NCBI GenBank assembly: GCA_900471515.1
Contig: UCFC01000050.1
Coordinates: 1-64,000, forward strand
Source of the DNA: Hyphomicrobiales bacterium
GTDB taxonomy: Bacteria; Pseudomonadota; Alphaproteobacteria; Rhizobiales; Rhizobiaceae
Length of the DNA: 64,000 nt
Direction: 5' to 3'
Shown: positions 43,164 to 50,376 of the stretch, in pieces
How the letters are laid out: each line of letters begins with the position of its first letter
Numbering within the stretch: the stretch's first letter is position 1
The notes under the pieces: model-generated
Told to the model about the DNA's origin: nothing
Seen by the model: the letters and a program-made list of their open reading frames with translations, nothing else
Databases searched by the model: none
Made by a program: the position numbers and the translations under genes

Positions 43164-43496
43164 ATGGCCAAGAAGATCGTCAACGTTTTGATTTTGCTGC
43201 CGCTTGGCGTCATCCTGATCATCTTCTGCGTTGCCAACCGGCAGAGCGTGACACTTGCCTTCAATCCGTTCCGGCCCGAGGACCAGGTTCTTTCGCTGGC
43301 CGCACCCTTCTTCGTCTTCCTGCTGATTGCCTTCATCATCGGCATGCTGGTGGGCTCGGCCGTGACCTGGTTCAACCAGGGCAAACACCGCAAACGCGCC
43401 CGCGTGGAAGCCCGGGAAGCGATCCGCTGGCAGAGCGAGGCGGACCGCCACAAGACGCGCGCCGAAGAAATCGCCGGACAGCTGCCCTCGCGGTGA
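43164..43496 (+). CDS. LapA-domain (DUF1049) small membrane protein
   Basis: The 110-residue protein has two membrane helices (about 6-24 and 47-68) separated by a short loop with NRQSVTLAFNPF, the LapA/DUF1049 pattern. A basic, coiled cytoplasmic tail follows. In E. coli the relative LapA acts with LapB in control of LPS synthesis. The role here is inferred only from family. It lies 100 bases behind ihfB. Confidence 0.85.
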   Translation: MAKKIVNVLILLPLGVILIIFCVANRQSVTLAFNPFRPEDQVLSLAAPFFVFLLIAFIIGMLVGSAVTWFNQGKHRKRARVEAREAIRWQSEADRHKTRAEEIAGQLPSR

Positions 43497-43502
43497 TTGC
43501 CG

Positions 43503-43973
43503 CTATCGTGCGGTGGCGGACGGAAAACTCAGCTCTTCATAGTCGCCTTCGCTCGACGTGCCTCTGCCGATGACGTGGAAGCCGTGCGCCAGATAGAAGG
43601 CTTTGGCGAGGCGATTGTTGACCAGGCATTTCAGCCGATAGGCGTGAAGCGGCCAGCCGGGCAGCGATCGCAGCAAAGCGGTCCCTGCCCCTTTGCCCTG
43701 AAATTCGGGCAGGATATAGAGCATGTGGATGAAGTCATCCGCCTCCCAGATCGAGAGAAAGCCGGCTATCTTCCCGTCAGGCGCCTCGCAGACGGAGACG
43801 ACTTCGCCATTGGTGTGGGCTGCAAAATCCTCCCGATGAAATTTGCCGGGATCGACCCAGGTGAAGGTCTGCTGCCGGACGGACAGATAGATTTCCGCAA
43901 GCGCCATCGCATCTTCGGCGCGGCTCGGCCGGATCTTCCAGTTCATGGACGTCGCGTGAAAGGAATTGTGCAT
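43503..43973 (-). CDS. GNAT family N-acetyltransferase
   Basis: The 156-residue protein has the GNAT fold, with the acetyl-CoA-binding loop QGKGAGTALL in motif A preceded by the MLYILPEF strand. FYLAHGFHVIGRG forms motif B. The substrate is unknown. It is convergent with the LapA-domain gene, 6 bases apart, and sits just behind the CoxG-like gene on the same strand. Confidence 0.9.
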   Translation of the reverse strand: MHNSFHATSMNWKIRPSRAEDAMALAEIYLSVRQQTFTWVDPGKFHREDFAAHTNGEVVSVCEAPDGKIAGFLSIWEADDFIHMLYILPEFQGKGAGTALLRSLPGWPLHAYRLKCLVNNRLAKAFYLAHGFHVIGRGTSSEGDYEELSFPSATAR

Positions 43974-43978
43974 GGTGC

Positions 43979-44431
43979 CTAGCCTGCGGCCTTTCCAACA
44001 ACGGCGGCATTGAAATTTCCCCAGAAGCGGCGGGCGAGTTTCTCCAGCGTGGCGCGGATCAATCTGCCGCCGATCTCGGCAAGCCGGCCGCCGGTATCGC
44101 CGTCGGCCTCATACCGCAGCAGCGTGTGAAGGCCCTCATCCACCAGGGTGACATCGGCCTCGCCCCTGGCAAAGCCGGCAATGCCGCCCCGCCCTTCGGC
44201 AGCGATCGTGTAGCTGCGGGGCGCATCGACATTCGAAAGCCGGATCTCGCCTTCGAACGTCACCGAAAACAGGCCGAAACCGACTTTGACGGTTGCCAGG
44301 AACTGTGTGGACGACAGCTTTTCGACGCTCTGGCAACCGGGAATGCATTGCCTGATAATATCGGGATCGTTCATGGCAGCCCAGACGACATCGCGCGGCG
44401 CGGCGATGCGTTCCTCCCCGATCAGGTCCAT
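43979..44431 (-). CDS. CoxG/SRPBCC family protein
   Basis: From the ATG preceded by GGGAAAC the protein is 150 residues. It has the CoxG pattern MDLIGEERIAAPRDVVWAA, DPDIIRQCIPGCQSVEK and a GRLAEIGGRLI C-terminal region. CoxG-family SRPBCC proteins are linked to carbon-monoxide-dehydrogenase-type enzymes, but no such enzyme is encoded here, so its ligand is unknown. A much longer upstream frame is antisense to the next gene and rejected. Confidence 0.88.
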   Translation of the reverse strand: MDLIGEERIAAPRDVVWAAMNDPDIIRQCIPGCQSVEKLSSTQFLATVKVGFGLFSVTFEGEIRLSNVDAPRSYTIAAEGRGGIAGFARGEADVTLVDEGLHTLLRYEADGDTGGRLAEIGGRLIRATLEKLARRFWGNFNAAVVGKAAG

Positions 44432-44465
44432 CCGCAGTTTCCCATTTCCATAGCCGGACCATATC

Positions 44466-45644
44466 ATGATGGGAAAGCGCTTTGCCAAGGTCGGACGGGA
44501 TGCTATTTGCACTGGCTCAACCGAATTCAAGACGCGGAAGACCACGTTGAAACAGAGAGAACGCCGGCCCGGCGCGAAGATGGCGGCAGGCCCTTCGGGC
44601 GGACGCCGCGCCGATGCGCGGCCGGCAAGGCCGGAAAAGACGGCCGCCAAACCTGCCCCCGCGCGGGAAGCGCGCCCGCCGGCGGCGGTTCCCGCCGCAA
44701 TCGAGCGCCCGCTCACGGTGCGCAGCGGCGAGCGGCCGGCCGAACGCGTGCCTGTCATCCTGGAATCGACGGGTGCGGGCGATTTCCATCTGATCGACAG
44801 CGGCAACGGCCAGAAACTCGAACAATATGGCCCCTATCGCATCGTGCGTCCCGAGGGACAGGCGCTGTGGCAGCCCTCGCTGCCCGCCCATGCCTGGGAA
44901 AAGGTCGATGCGGTCTTTACCGGCGATACGGATGAAGAAGGCACCGGCCGCTGGCGCTTTCCCAAGGAAGCGCATGGCGAAACCTGGCCGCTCAACCTGC
45001 TCGGCGTCGATTTCTTCGGCCGCTTCACCTCCTTTCGCCATGTCGGTGTCTTCCCGGAGCAGATCGTCCACTGGAGCTGGATGAAGGACCAGGTGGAAAG
45101 TGCCGGCCGGCCGCTGAAGGTGCTGAACCTCTTCGGCTACACGGGCGTCGCCTCGCTGGTGGCGGCTGCCGCCGGCGCCGAGGTCACGCATGTGGACGCC
45201 TCGAAGAAGGCGATCGGCTGGGCACGCGAGAACCAGGCGCTCGGCCGCATGGAAAAACTGCCGATCCGCTGGATCTGCGAGGATGCGATGAAGTTCATCC
45301 TGCGCGAGGAACGCCGCGGCAGCCAATACGACATCATCCTGACCGACCCGCCGAAATTCGGCCGGGGGCCGAACGGCGAGGTCTGGCACCTTTTCGAGCA
45401 CCTGCCGCTGATGCTGGACATCTGCCGCGAGATCCTGTCGCCGAAGGCGGTCGGCCTCGTGCTGACGGCCTATTCGATCCGCGCGAGTTTCTATTCCATT
45501 CACGAACTGATGCGCGAGACGATGCGCGGGGCCGGCGGCGTGGTCGAATCCGGCGAACTCGTCATCCGCGAAGCCGGCCTCGACGGCAAGACACCGGGCC
45601 GGGCGCTCTCCACTTCCCTCTTTTCCCGCTGGGTGCCGAAATGA
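44466..45644 (+). CDS. Class I SAM-dependent methyltransferase, RlmI-like (putative rRNA methyltransferase)
   Basis: The 392-residue protein has a long Arg/Ala/Pro-rich, probably disordered N-terminus (about 1-80), then a methyltransferase domain with VLNLFGYTGVASLVAAAAGAEV-like SAM motif I split as VLNLFGYTG and ASLVAAAAG. Motif IV is TDPPKFGRG, as in 23S rRNA m5C methyltransferases of the RlmI/RlmK type. The exact start is uncertain because the N-terminus is not conserved. Its stop overlaps the start of the next RNA methyltransferase gene. Confidence 0.85.
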   Translation: MMGKRFAKVGRDAICTGSTEFKTRKTTLKQRERRPGAKMAAGPSGGRRADARPARPEKTAAKPAPAREARPPAAVPAAIERPLTVRSGERPAERVPVILESTGAGDFHLIDSGNGQKLEQYGPYRIVRPEGQALWQPSLPAHAWEKVDAVFTGDTDEEGTGRWRFPKEAHGETWPLNLLGVDFFGRFTSFRHVGVFPEQIVHWSWMKDQVESAGRPLKVLNLFGYTGVASLVAAAAGAEVTHVDASKKAIGWARENQALGRMEKLPIRWICEDAMKFILREERRGSQYDIILTDPPKFGRGPNGEVWHLFEHLPLMLDICREILSPKAVGLVLTAYSIRASFYSIHELMRETMRGAGGVVESGELVIREAGLDGKTPGRALSTSLFSRWVPK

Positions 45645-46498
45645 ACGAATTCCACGATCGCGGCCCGCGCAGGGTCGGGCAGGTGAAGGAAGTCACCTCG
45701 CTTGCCAACCCGATCATCAAAGACATCAAGGCGCTGACCAACAAGAAGTCGCGCGAGGAGAGCGGCACCTTCATGGCCGAGGGCCTGAAGCTCGTCATCG
45801 ATGCGATCGAGCTCGGCTGGACGATCCGCACGCTCGTCTACGCCAAGGCCGCCAAGGGCAAGCCGCTCGTCGAACAGATGGCGGCAAAGACCGTGGCCTC
45901 CGGCGGCCTCGTGCTCGAAGTCAGCGAGAAGGTGATTTCTTCCATCACCCGGCGCGACAATCCGCAGATGGTGGTCGGCATTTTCGAAACGCGCTGGGCG
46001 AAGCTCAGGGATGTCAGGCCGAAGGAGGGCGAGACCTGGGTGGCGCTCGACCGCGTGCGCGATCCCGGCAATCTCGGCACGATCATCCGCACCGCCGATG
46101 CCGCCGGCGCCTCCGGCGTCATCCTGGTCGGCGAGACGACGGATCCCTTTTCGCTGGAAACGGTGCGGGCCACCATGGGATCGGTCTTTGCCGTTCCTGT
46201 TGCCCACGCGACAGCGGAGGAATTCATCGCCTGGAAGAAACAGGCCGGCGTTTCGCTCGTTGCCACCCATCTTGCCGGTTCCGTCGATTATCGCACGATC
46301 GACTACAGGAGGAAGCCTATCGTGCTTCTGATGGGCAACGAACAGTCCGGCCTGCCGGAGCAGCTGGCGAAGGAGGCGGATGCGCTTGCCCGTATTCCCC
46401 AGCAGGGGCGCGCCGATTCCCTCAATCTCGCCGTCGCCACCGCCGTCATGCTTTTCGAGGCACGCCGCCATCTCCTCTCACTTTCCGAGGGCAAATGA
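45641..46498 (+). CDS. TrmH/SpoU family RNA methyltransferase
   Basis: The 285-residue SPOUT enzyme has an N-terminal substrate-binding domain (EVTSLANPIIKDIKAL and a L30e-like region) and a C-terminal knotted SAM domain with RVRDPGNLGTIIRTADA, VLLMGNEQSGLP and DSLNLAVATAVMLFE. These are the three TrmH-family motifs for ribose 2'-O methylation of rRNA or tRNA. It overlaps both neighbours by 4 bases (ATGA), so three genes including lspA are coupled. Confidence 0.94.
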   Translation: MNEFHDRGPRRVGQVKEVTSLANPIIKDIKALTNKKSREESGTFMAEGLKLVIDAIELGWTIRTLVYAKAAKGKPLVEQMAAKTVASGGLVLEVSEKVISSITRRDNPQMVVGIFETRWAKLRDVRPKEGETWVALDRVRDPGNLGTIIRTADAAGASGVILVGETTDPFSLETVRATMGSVFAVPVAHATAEEFIAWKKQAGVSLVATHLAGSVDYRTIDYRRKPIVLLMGNEQSGLPEQLAKEADALARIPQQGRADSLNLAVATAVMLFEARRHLLSLSEGK

Positions 46499-47001
46499 CC
46501 GACCAGACGACCGCACGCCCGGCGCTCTTCTCGCGACCCCTGCCGATCCTGATCTTCATCCTGATCGCCGTTATCCTCGACCAGATCGTCAAGATCGCCG
46601 TCGACCGCTACCTGCCGCTGCAGGAAGCCGTTCCCGTCATTCCGATGCTGGCGCTCTACCGCACCTACAATCTCGGCGTGGCTTTCTCGATGCTGTCGGG
46701 CATGGACGGCTGGTTCATCGTCGGCATGCGACTGATCATCGTCGCCTTCGTACTCTATCTCTGGCACCGCACGGCCAAGGACCGGTGGCTGGCGCATCTC
46801 GGCTACGCGCTGATCATTGCCGGCGCGATCGGCAACCTGATCGACCGTTTCGCCTACGGGCATGTGATCGACTATATCCTCTTCCATACGGAAACCTGGT
46901 CATTCGCCGTCTTCAATCTGGCCGACAGTTTCATCACCGTCGGCGCCGGCTGCGTCATTCTCGACGAGATGCTGCAGAAGCCGAAAAAGCCGGATCGCTA
47001 A
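46495..47001 (+). CDS. lspA: Lipoprotein signal peptidase (signal peptidase II)
   Basis: The 168-residue four-helix membrane aspartyl protease has catalytic Asp117 in GNLIDRF and Asp144 in FNLADSF, with the conserved YNLGVAFSML element. It cleaves signal peptides of prolipoproteins after lipidation. It overlaps the upstream RNA methyltransferase by ATGA and is followed by the hybrid kinase after 55 bases. Confidence 0.97.
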   Translation: MTDQTTARPALFSRPLPILIFILIAVILDQIVKIAVDRYLPLQEAVPVIPMLALYRTYNLGVAFSMLSGMDGWFIVGMRLIIVAFVLYLWHRTAKDRWLAHLGYALIIAGAIGNLIDRFAYGHVIDYILFHTETWSFAVFNLADSFITVGAGCVILDEMLQKPKKPDR

Positions 47002-47056
47002 ACTTTTAGCGGATTCCTGAAAACATTCGGAACGGGCAATATGTTAGCTGAACTGC

Positions 47057-49291
47057 ATGCAAAGTTTGGCGCAGTTGCAGGAACGATTGTCCGCCGCATT
47101 CGGCGGCGCCGCCGTCAGGGCCTATCGCGGCCGGGCGGCGGGTGAACTGTCGTCACCGGCAGCCTTTCGTTTCCAGCACCCCCCGCTCTTCCACTGGCTC
47201 GGCGGATCGGGCCTTCTTGCGGCGATCCTGCTGCTGCTGCTTTCCTATTGGGGCGGTCCGCTGATGACCGGCCTCGGCCTCATCCTGATCGCGGCCATCG
47301 CAGGTCTTGTCGGCGTTGTTTTCCGCCGCGCAGGCAGGGCCGGCGGGCGCGGTCCGCAGACGCCCGAACGTGTCGATGCGACCGGGCTGCTCGGCACGGT
47401 CCATGACGTGCTCGGGGATATCGTCGTCACCCGCATGATGGACCGGCGCATCATCGGCGCCAACGAGACCTTCCGCCACCTGACCGGACGCGCCAAGCCC
47501 GAAGGCCAGACCTGCGAGGAGATCGGCCTTGCTTTCCGCCCCGGCCCGCAGCCGCACCGTTACGATGTGGAGATTTCGACACCGGCCGGACAGCGCATCT
47601 TCCTCTGGCACGACGTCGTGACCCGCGATCCGGCAAACGGGCGCCTGCTGCTGCAGAGCATTGCGCGCGATGTGACCGAAGAGCGGCTTGCCGCCGAAAG
47701 CCGGGAGGAAGCCCGGCAGAAGGCCGAATATAACAGCGCTGCCAAGTCGCGGCTGCTCGCCACGGTCAGCCATGAAATCCGCACGCCTCTGTCCGGGATT
47801 CTCGGCATGGCGCATCTGATCTCGGAAACGAAGCTGACGCAGGAACAGCAGAACTATCTGACCAGCATCCGTCAGTCCGGCCATGCGCTGACGCAGCTGG
47901 TGGAGGATCTGCTCGATTTCTCGACCATCGAGGTCGGCCGCTTCCAGCTGCGGCCGCGCTCGGAATCCTTGCGCAAGCTCGTCGAGAGCGTCGTGGAAAT
48001 GCTGGCCCATCGCGCTCACGAGAAGGGTATCGAGATCGGCGCGACGGTATCCTGCGACGTGCCGGAGCTGATGAGCTTCGATCCGGCACGGCTGCGGCAG
48101 GTGCTTTTCAACGTCATCGGCAATGCCGTCAAGTTCACGCAGGCCGGCGGCGTCTTCATCCGCATCTCCAGAGCCGCAGGCGAACTTTTGATATCAGTGA
48201 CCGATACCGGGCCTGGCATGACGGCGGAGGAGCAGGCGCGCATATTCGGAGAATTCGAACAGGGCGGCTCGCTTGCCCAGAAGAGCAACGGTACCGGCCT
48301 CGGCCTGGCGATTTCGGCGCGCATCATGCGCGAATTCGGCGGCTCGCTGAGCGTTGCCAGCGAGAAAGGCAAGGGCAGCCAGTTCACCATCCGCTTCCCC
48401 GTCGAATTTGCCGAAGAGGATACGGCAACGCGCAACGCCTTGCTGGCCGGCAACAGCATCGTGCTGCTCGCTCCGGCAGGCGCGGCACGCACGGCGATTG
48501 CCGAGACGATCACCACGCTCGGCGGGCGCTGCCATCTCGTCGCCACCGGCGAGGCGGCCCGCGAAAGCCTGCTGTCGCTCGCCCGCAGCGGCGACCGGCC
48601 GACCGATATCATCGTCGATCACCGCATGTCCGAGGAATTCTCGCTGCACATCGCCGACCGCACGGAGATCGCCGCACTCGGGCTGCGCAAGGTGCTGCTC
48701 GTCAACCCGGAAGAGCGCAACTCCTATTCGCTCGATCTCTTCGATGCGTGGCTGATCCGGCCGCTGCGCGAGCAGTCGCTGATCGACGTGCTGCGCGGGC
48801 GCATGCGCGGCATGGAAAAGCGCGACGCGCTGAACGACAATCAGCCGGGTATCGGCCTTTCGGTTGCGGAACGCGCCGCGACAGGCGACGGGCTCTCCAT
48901 CCTGCTCGGCGAGGACGATCCCATCAATGCCATGCTGGTGCGCGTCATGCTGGAAAAGGGCGGTCATTCGGTCCGGCATGTCGAGGATTTCGAATCTCTG
49001 CTCGACAGCGCGCTCGGCGACGACCGGCCGGACATCATCATCAGCGACCTGTCCATGCCCGGCGGCAACGGCAGCGACATGCTCGGACGCCTTCGCGGAC
49101 ACGAACGAAGGCTCGATCTTCAGCCGGTCCCGGTCATCGTTCTGACCGCCGACAAGAGCGACGAATCGCGGAGACAGGTCTTGCTCAACGGCGCCAATCG
49201 CGTCATGGTGAAACCGGTGGATCCGGTCAGGCTGCTCACCGAAGTACAGGCGGTTGTTGCTCTTTCAGCCCGCCGGGCTCAGGCGCGCTGA
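47057..49291 (+). CDS. Membrane hybrid sensor histidine kinase
   Basis: The 744-residue protein has two membrane helices (about 50-65 and 70-89) and a PAS-like domain (about 110-210). A HisKA helix with phospho-acceptor His239 (ATVSHEIRTPLSGIL) follows, then an ATPase domain (VTDTGPGMT and GTGLGLAISARIM). A degenerate receiver-like domain is next, and then a functional-looking receiver with LLGEDDPINAML and phospho-acceptor Asp in IISDLSMPGG. The signal and output partner are unknown. It sits between lspA and the PhoB-type promoter of olsB. Confidence 0.93.
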   Translation: MQSLAQLQERLSAAFGGAAVRAYRGRAAGELSSPAAFRFQHPPLFHWLGGSGLLAAILLLLLSYWGGPLMTGLGLILIAAIAGLVGVVFRRAGRAGGRGPQTPERVDATGLLGTVHDVLGDIVVTRMMDRRIIGANETFRHLTGRAKPEGQTCEEIGLAFRPGPQPHRYDVEISTPAGQRIFLWHDVVTRDPANGRLLLQSIARDVTEERLAAESREEARQKAEYNSAAKSRLLATVSHEIRTPLSGILGMAHLISETKLTQEQQNYLTSIRQSGHALTQLVEDLLDFSTIEVGRFQLRPRSESLRKLVESVVEMLAHRAHEKGIEIGATVSCDVPELMSFDPARLRQVLFNVIGNAVKFTQAGGVFIRISRAAGELLISVTDTGPGMTAEEQARIFGEFEQGGSLAQKSNGTGLGLAISARIMREFGGSLSVASEKGKGSQFTIRFPVEFAEEDTATRNALLAGNSIVLLAPAGAARTAIAETITTLGGRCHLVATGEAARESLLSLARSGDRPTDIIVDHRMSEEFSLHIADRTEIAALGLRKVLLVNPEERNSYSLDLFDAWLIRPLREQSLIDVLRGRMRGMEKRDALNDNQPGIGLSVAERAATGDGLSILLGEDDPINAMLVRVMLEKGGHSVRHVEDFESLLDSALGDDRPDIIISDLSMPGGNGSDMLGRLRGHERRLDLQPVPVIVLTADKSDESRRQVLLNGANRVMVKPVDPVRLLTEVQAVVALSARRAQAR

Positions 49292-49303
49292 AGCTGGAAA
49301 AAT

Positions 49304-49317
49304 CGGCACGTTTCTTG
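49304..49317 (+). promoter_or_regulatory. Possible sigma-54 promoter (GG-N10-GC) upstream of olsB
   Basis: GGCACGTTTCTTGC matches the -24/-12 pattern with exactly 10 bases between GG and GC. It would start transcription near 49329, about 70 bases before olsB. No enhancer site was identified, so this could be coincidence. Confidence 0.35.
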
Positions 49318-49333
49318 CGTGCACAAATTTGCT

Positions 49334-49367
49334 ATGTCACTTTCCTGTCGTACATAAGTGTTTTATG
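49334..49367 (+). promoter_or_regulatory. Pho box and -10 region of olsB
   Basis: ATGTCAC-TTTC-CTGTCGT (49334-49351) fits the two-half-site PhoB box (7-4-7 spacing, CTGTCAT-like). A TTTATG -10-like hexamer lies about 10 bases downstream, where a PhoB-activated promoter needs it. Ornithine lipid synthesis in Sinorhizobium rises under phosphate limitation through PhoB, so the site fits the gene. Confidence 0.6.
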
Positions 49368-49399
49368 GCGTGTGATAGGCCGGAGACGGGAGAATCGCC

Positions 49400-50275
49400 A
49401 TGTCTGTTGACATCCTCAATTGTGACGCCGCTGCCGAGGCCGCTCGGCCATCGACGGCTGCCGCGCCGAAGGAAGGCGACGTTCTCGGCCGCATCGGCAA
49501 TCTGGAAACCCGCCTTGCCCGCAGCGCGCGTGAGATCGACGCCGCGCAGGCCGTGCGCTACCGCGTTTTCGTCGAGGAAATGAAGGCTCAGCTGCCGGCG
49601 GACGCCATGCGCCGCGAGCGGGACTTCGATGCCTATGACGCCTTCTGCGACCATCTTCTCGTTCTCGACCGCTCGATCGAAGGCGATGCGGAAGACCAGA
49701 TCGTCGGCACCTATCGCCTGCTCCGCCAGGACGTGGCCATGGCCAATGGCGGTTTTTACTCGGCTTCTGAATTTGCAATCGACGACCTGATCGCCCGCCA
49801 TCCCGACAAACGCTTCATGGAACTCGGCCGCTCCTGCGTGCTGCCGGAATACCGCACCAAACGCATCGTCGAACTGCTCTGGCAGGGCAATTGGGCCTAT
49901 GCGCTGAAGCACGGCATGAGCGCGATGTTCGGCTGCGCCTCCTTCCCCGGCGTTCAGCCGGAAAGCCATGCGCTGGCACTCTCCTTCCTCTATCACAGCG
50001 TGCTCGCCAAGGACGAATGGGCCGTCGGCGCCCTGCCGCATCTGGCGCGCGACATGGACTTGATGCCGGCCGAAGGCGTCAATCCGAAGAAGGCGCTGAT
50101 GGCCTTGCCGCCGCTCATCAAGGGCTATCTGCGCCTCGGCGCGATGGTCGGCTCCAGCGCCGTCGTCGACCAGGCGTTCAACACGACCGACGTGTTGATC
50201 GTGCTGCCGATATCGAGCATTTCCGACCGTTACCTCAACTACTACGGTGCGGACGCAGGACGGTTCGCAAGCTGA
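49400..50275 (+). CDS. olsB: L-ornithine N-alpha-acyltransferase (ornithine lipid synthesis)
   Basis: The 291-residue protein matches OlsB: AQAVRYRVFVEEM near residue 50, CDHLLVLD, ELGRSCVLPEYR with the catalytic-region Arg, and a GCASFPG motif. OlsB transfers a 3-hydroxyacyl chain from acyl carrier protein to ornithine, making lyso-ornithine lipid, which OlsA then completes. These phosphate-free lipids replace phospholipids when phosphate is short. olsA is not in this window. The Pho box upstream and a strong terminator downstream suggest a single-gene unit. Confidence 0.93.
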   Translation: MSVDILNCDAAAEAARPSTAAAPKEGDVLGRIGNLETRLARSAREIDAAQAVRYRVFVEEMKAQLPADAMRRERDFDAYDAFCDHLLVLDRSIEGDAEDQIVGTYRLLRQDVAMANGGFYSASEFAIDDLIARHPDKRFMELGRSCVLPEYRTKRIVELLWQGNWAYALKHGMSAMFGCASFPGVQPESHALALSFLYHSVLAKDEWAVGALPHLARDMDLMPAEGVNPKKALMALPPLIKGYLRLGAMVGSSAVVDQAFNTTDVLIVLPISSISDRYLNYYGADAGRFAS

Positions 50276-50335
50276 TATGGCTGACGCCTCATGCGTGAGG
50301 ACGTCGAATAGCCGGCTATTAGAATTTGGAGATTT

Positions 50336-50372
50336 AGGGGGCGGACCACATCGCGGTCCGCCCCCTCATTTA
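50336..50372 (+). terminator. Strong intrinsic terminator between olsB and tme
   Basis: AGGGGGCGGACC and GGTCCGCCCCCT form a perfect 12-base stem with an ACATCGC loop, then CATTTAT. It lies between the convergent olsB and tme genes and probably serves both. Confidence 0.8.
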
Positions 50373-50376
50373 TCGA

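Noticed and set aside
44432..44806. N-terminal extension of the CoxG-like gene by 125 codons
   Set aside because: The extension is antisense to the RNA methyltransferase N-terminus and is Arg/Ala/Pro-rich shadow sequence; the internal ATG has a good ribosome-binding site.
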